Shown here one piece after another: positions 63,476 through 64,000 of a stretch of DNA of 64,000 nucleotides. The notes beneath the pieces are model-generated. The model worked only from the letters and a program-made list of their open reading frames with translations. It searched no databases and was not told the DNA's origin. The DNA is from JACVRW01 sp038323835. GTDB lineage: Bacteria; Actinomycetota; Thermoleophilia; Solirubrobacterales; Thermoleophilaceae. The stretch is from positions 5,656 to 69,655 of the forward strand of contig JBBQHI010000018.1 of the NCBI GenBank assembly GCA_038323835.1, written 5' to 3'. Numbering within the stretch: position 1 is the first letter of the stretch; the number at the start of each line of letters is the position of its first letter. The position numbers were made by a program, and so were the translations under genes.

Positions 63476-63868
63476 ATGTCGCAGGAGAACGTGGAGATTG
63501 TGCGAGCCATGGCCGAGGCGTGGAACGCGTCTGAGCCGGACTTTTCCAACTATCACCCGGCACTCGTCTACCACCCCCGCGAGGACGAGCCCGATGCGAG
63601 CACGCACGTCGGCCGTGATGCTTTCGAACGGTTTCTTCTCGGACAGCTGAAAACCTTGCCCGACATGTCTTTCGAGATACGCGAGCTGATCGACGCGGGC
63701 GACCATGTGATCGCTTCGACGGTGGTGCATGCCCGTGGGATTGCCAGCGGCGCCGATGTGACGGATGCCTACGTCTTCGTCTACAAGCTGCGTGAAGGGC
63801 TGATCGTAGAGGGCTGGGAGTACAGGACGAAGGAAGAGGCCCTCGAGGCCGTGGGGCTGTCGGAGTAG
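63476..63868 (+). CDS. NTF2/SnoaL-like protein
   Basis: 130 residues: MSQENVEIVRAMAEAWNASE, FSNYHPALVYHPREDEPDAS, FERFLLGQLKTLPDMSFEIR, ELIDAGDHVIASTVVHARGI, and the end EEALEAVGLSE. This is the classic SnoaL-like/ketosteroid-isomerase-type fold. Paralogue of the gene at 60350 with the same leader. A third copy starts three bases after its stop. Confidence 0.88.
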   Translation: MSQENVEIVRAMAEAWNASEPDFSNYHPALVYHPREDEPDASTHVGRDAFERFLLGQLKTLPDMSFEIRELIDAGDHVIASTVVHARGIASGADVTDAYVFVYKLREGLIVEGWEYRTKEEALEAVGLSE

Positions 63869-63871
63869 CCG

Positions 63872-64000
63872 GTGTCGCAGGAGAACGTGGAACTGGTTTG
63901 GCGGTTCGTTGACGCCTTCAACCGGCGCGACCTGGACGCCTATCTGGCGCTGACGGACGAAGACGTAGAGGCCATCCCGCGCTTGGGCGTGATGGAAGGC
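63872..64000 (+). CDS. NTF2/SnoaL-like protein (cut by window edge)
   Basis: 43 codons visible from the GTG at 63872: SQENVELVWRFVDAFNRRDL then DAYLALTDEDVEAIPRLG, the first helix and turn of an NTF2-like protein of the same family. It begins three bases after the previous stop without its own GATACT block, so it is probably cotranscribed with that gene. Confidence 0.75.
   Translation, partial: MSQENVELVWRFVDAFNRRDLDAYLALTDEDVEAIPRLGVMEG

Overview
The window comes from a GC-rich actinobacterium. The best guess is class Thermoleophilia (Solirubrobacterales or a relative). This rests on the overall codon use, many GTG/TTG starts, stop-start overlaps of the GTGA/ATGA/TTGA type, and three tandem NTF2-like proteins beginning MSQENVE, a style I associate with that group. 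The assignment is inference from the sequence alone. No rRNA and no CRISPR array is visible. Two tRNAs are present: Ser-GCU at 26676-26765 and Asp-GUC at 55355-55428.

Layout. 1-5.7 kb: secreted alpha/beta hydrolase (cut by the window edge), YceI and MarR with a shared operator array, an EttA-type ABC-F protein and an epoxide-hydrolase-like enzyme. 5.7-14.5 kb: secreted and lipoprotein hydrolases (CocE/S15, SGNH, PI-PLC-like, GH5), two of the genes broken by single frameshifts. 14.4-19 kb: a tight four-gene envelope operon (polysaccharide deacetylase, glycosyltransferase with a degenerate deacetylase-like tail, Kelch propeller, YVTN propeller lipoprotein). 20-23 kb: LolA-like protein, ABC ATPase and ABC-2 permease. 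23-26.7 kb: small stress and membrane genes, PAP2 phosphatase and a decayed propeller gene. 26.8-29.3 kb: an L,D-transpeptidase with a sigma-region-4-like N-terminus, an ECF sigma factor and an Ogt methyltransferase. 30-34 kb: small zinc ribbons, a zinc-binding lipoprotein behind a Zur-like box, and a response regulator / PepSY / histidine kinase locus. 34-42.4 kb: M28 peptidase, SDR, and a lipid-modification operon (small membrane protein, FAD oxidoreductase, DUF1365, cyclopropane synthase), followed by a cyclic-nucleotide-binding protein, an enoyl-reductase-like enzyme and GH3.

42.4-51.8 kb is an almost complete phosphate and polyphosphate region: ppk1, sixA, ppx, phoU, pstB, pstA, pstC, pstS, then two divergent OmpR/PhoB-type regulators. 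Eleven-base direct repeats resembling Pho boxes lie in front of pstS and between the regulators. No PhoR-type kinase is next to them. One of the regulators appears to be a bare winged-helix domain without a receiver.

52.7-55.3 kb is a four-gene set around a cupredoxin-like protein, ending in a 40-residue membrane protein. From the tRNA-Asp gene onward (55.4-64 kb) the DNA looks like an integrated and decaying element. It holds a tyrosine recombinase with two frameshifts and a lost N-terminus, a truncated C1q-like gene, a frameshifted phage small terminase followed by small phage-like genes, several other broken genes, an intact sulfatase-type enzyme and a tandem family of NTF2-like genes with a duplicated promoter/leader. 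The far end of the element is not in the window.
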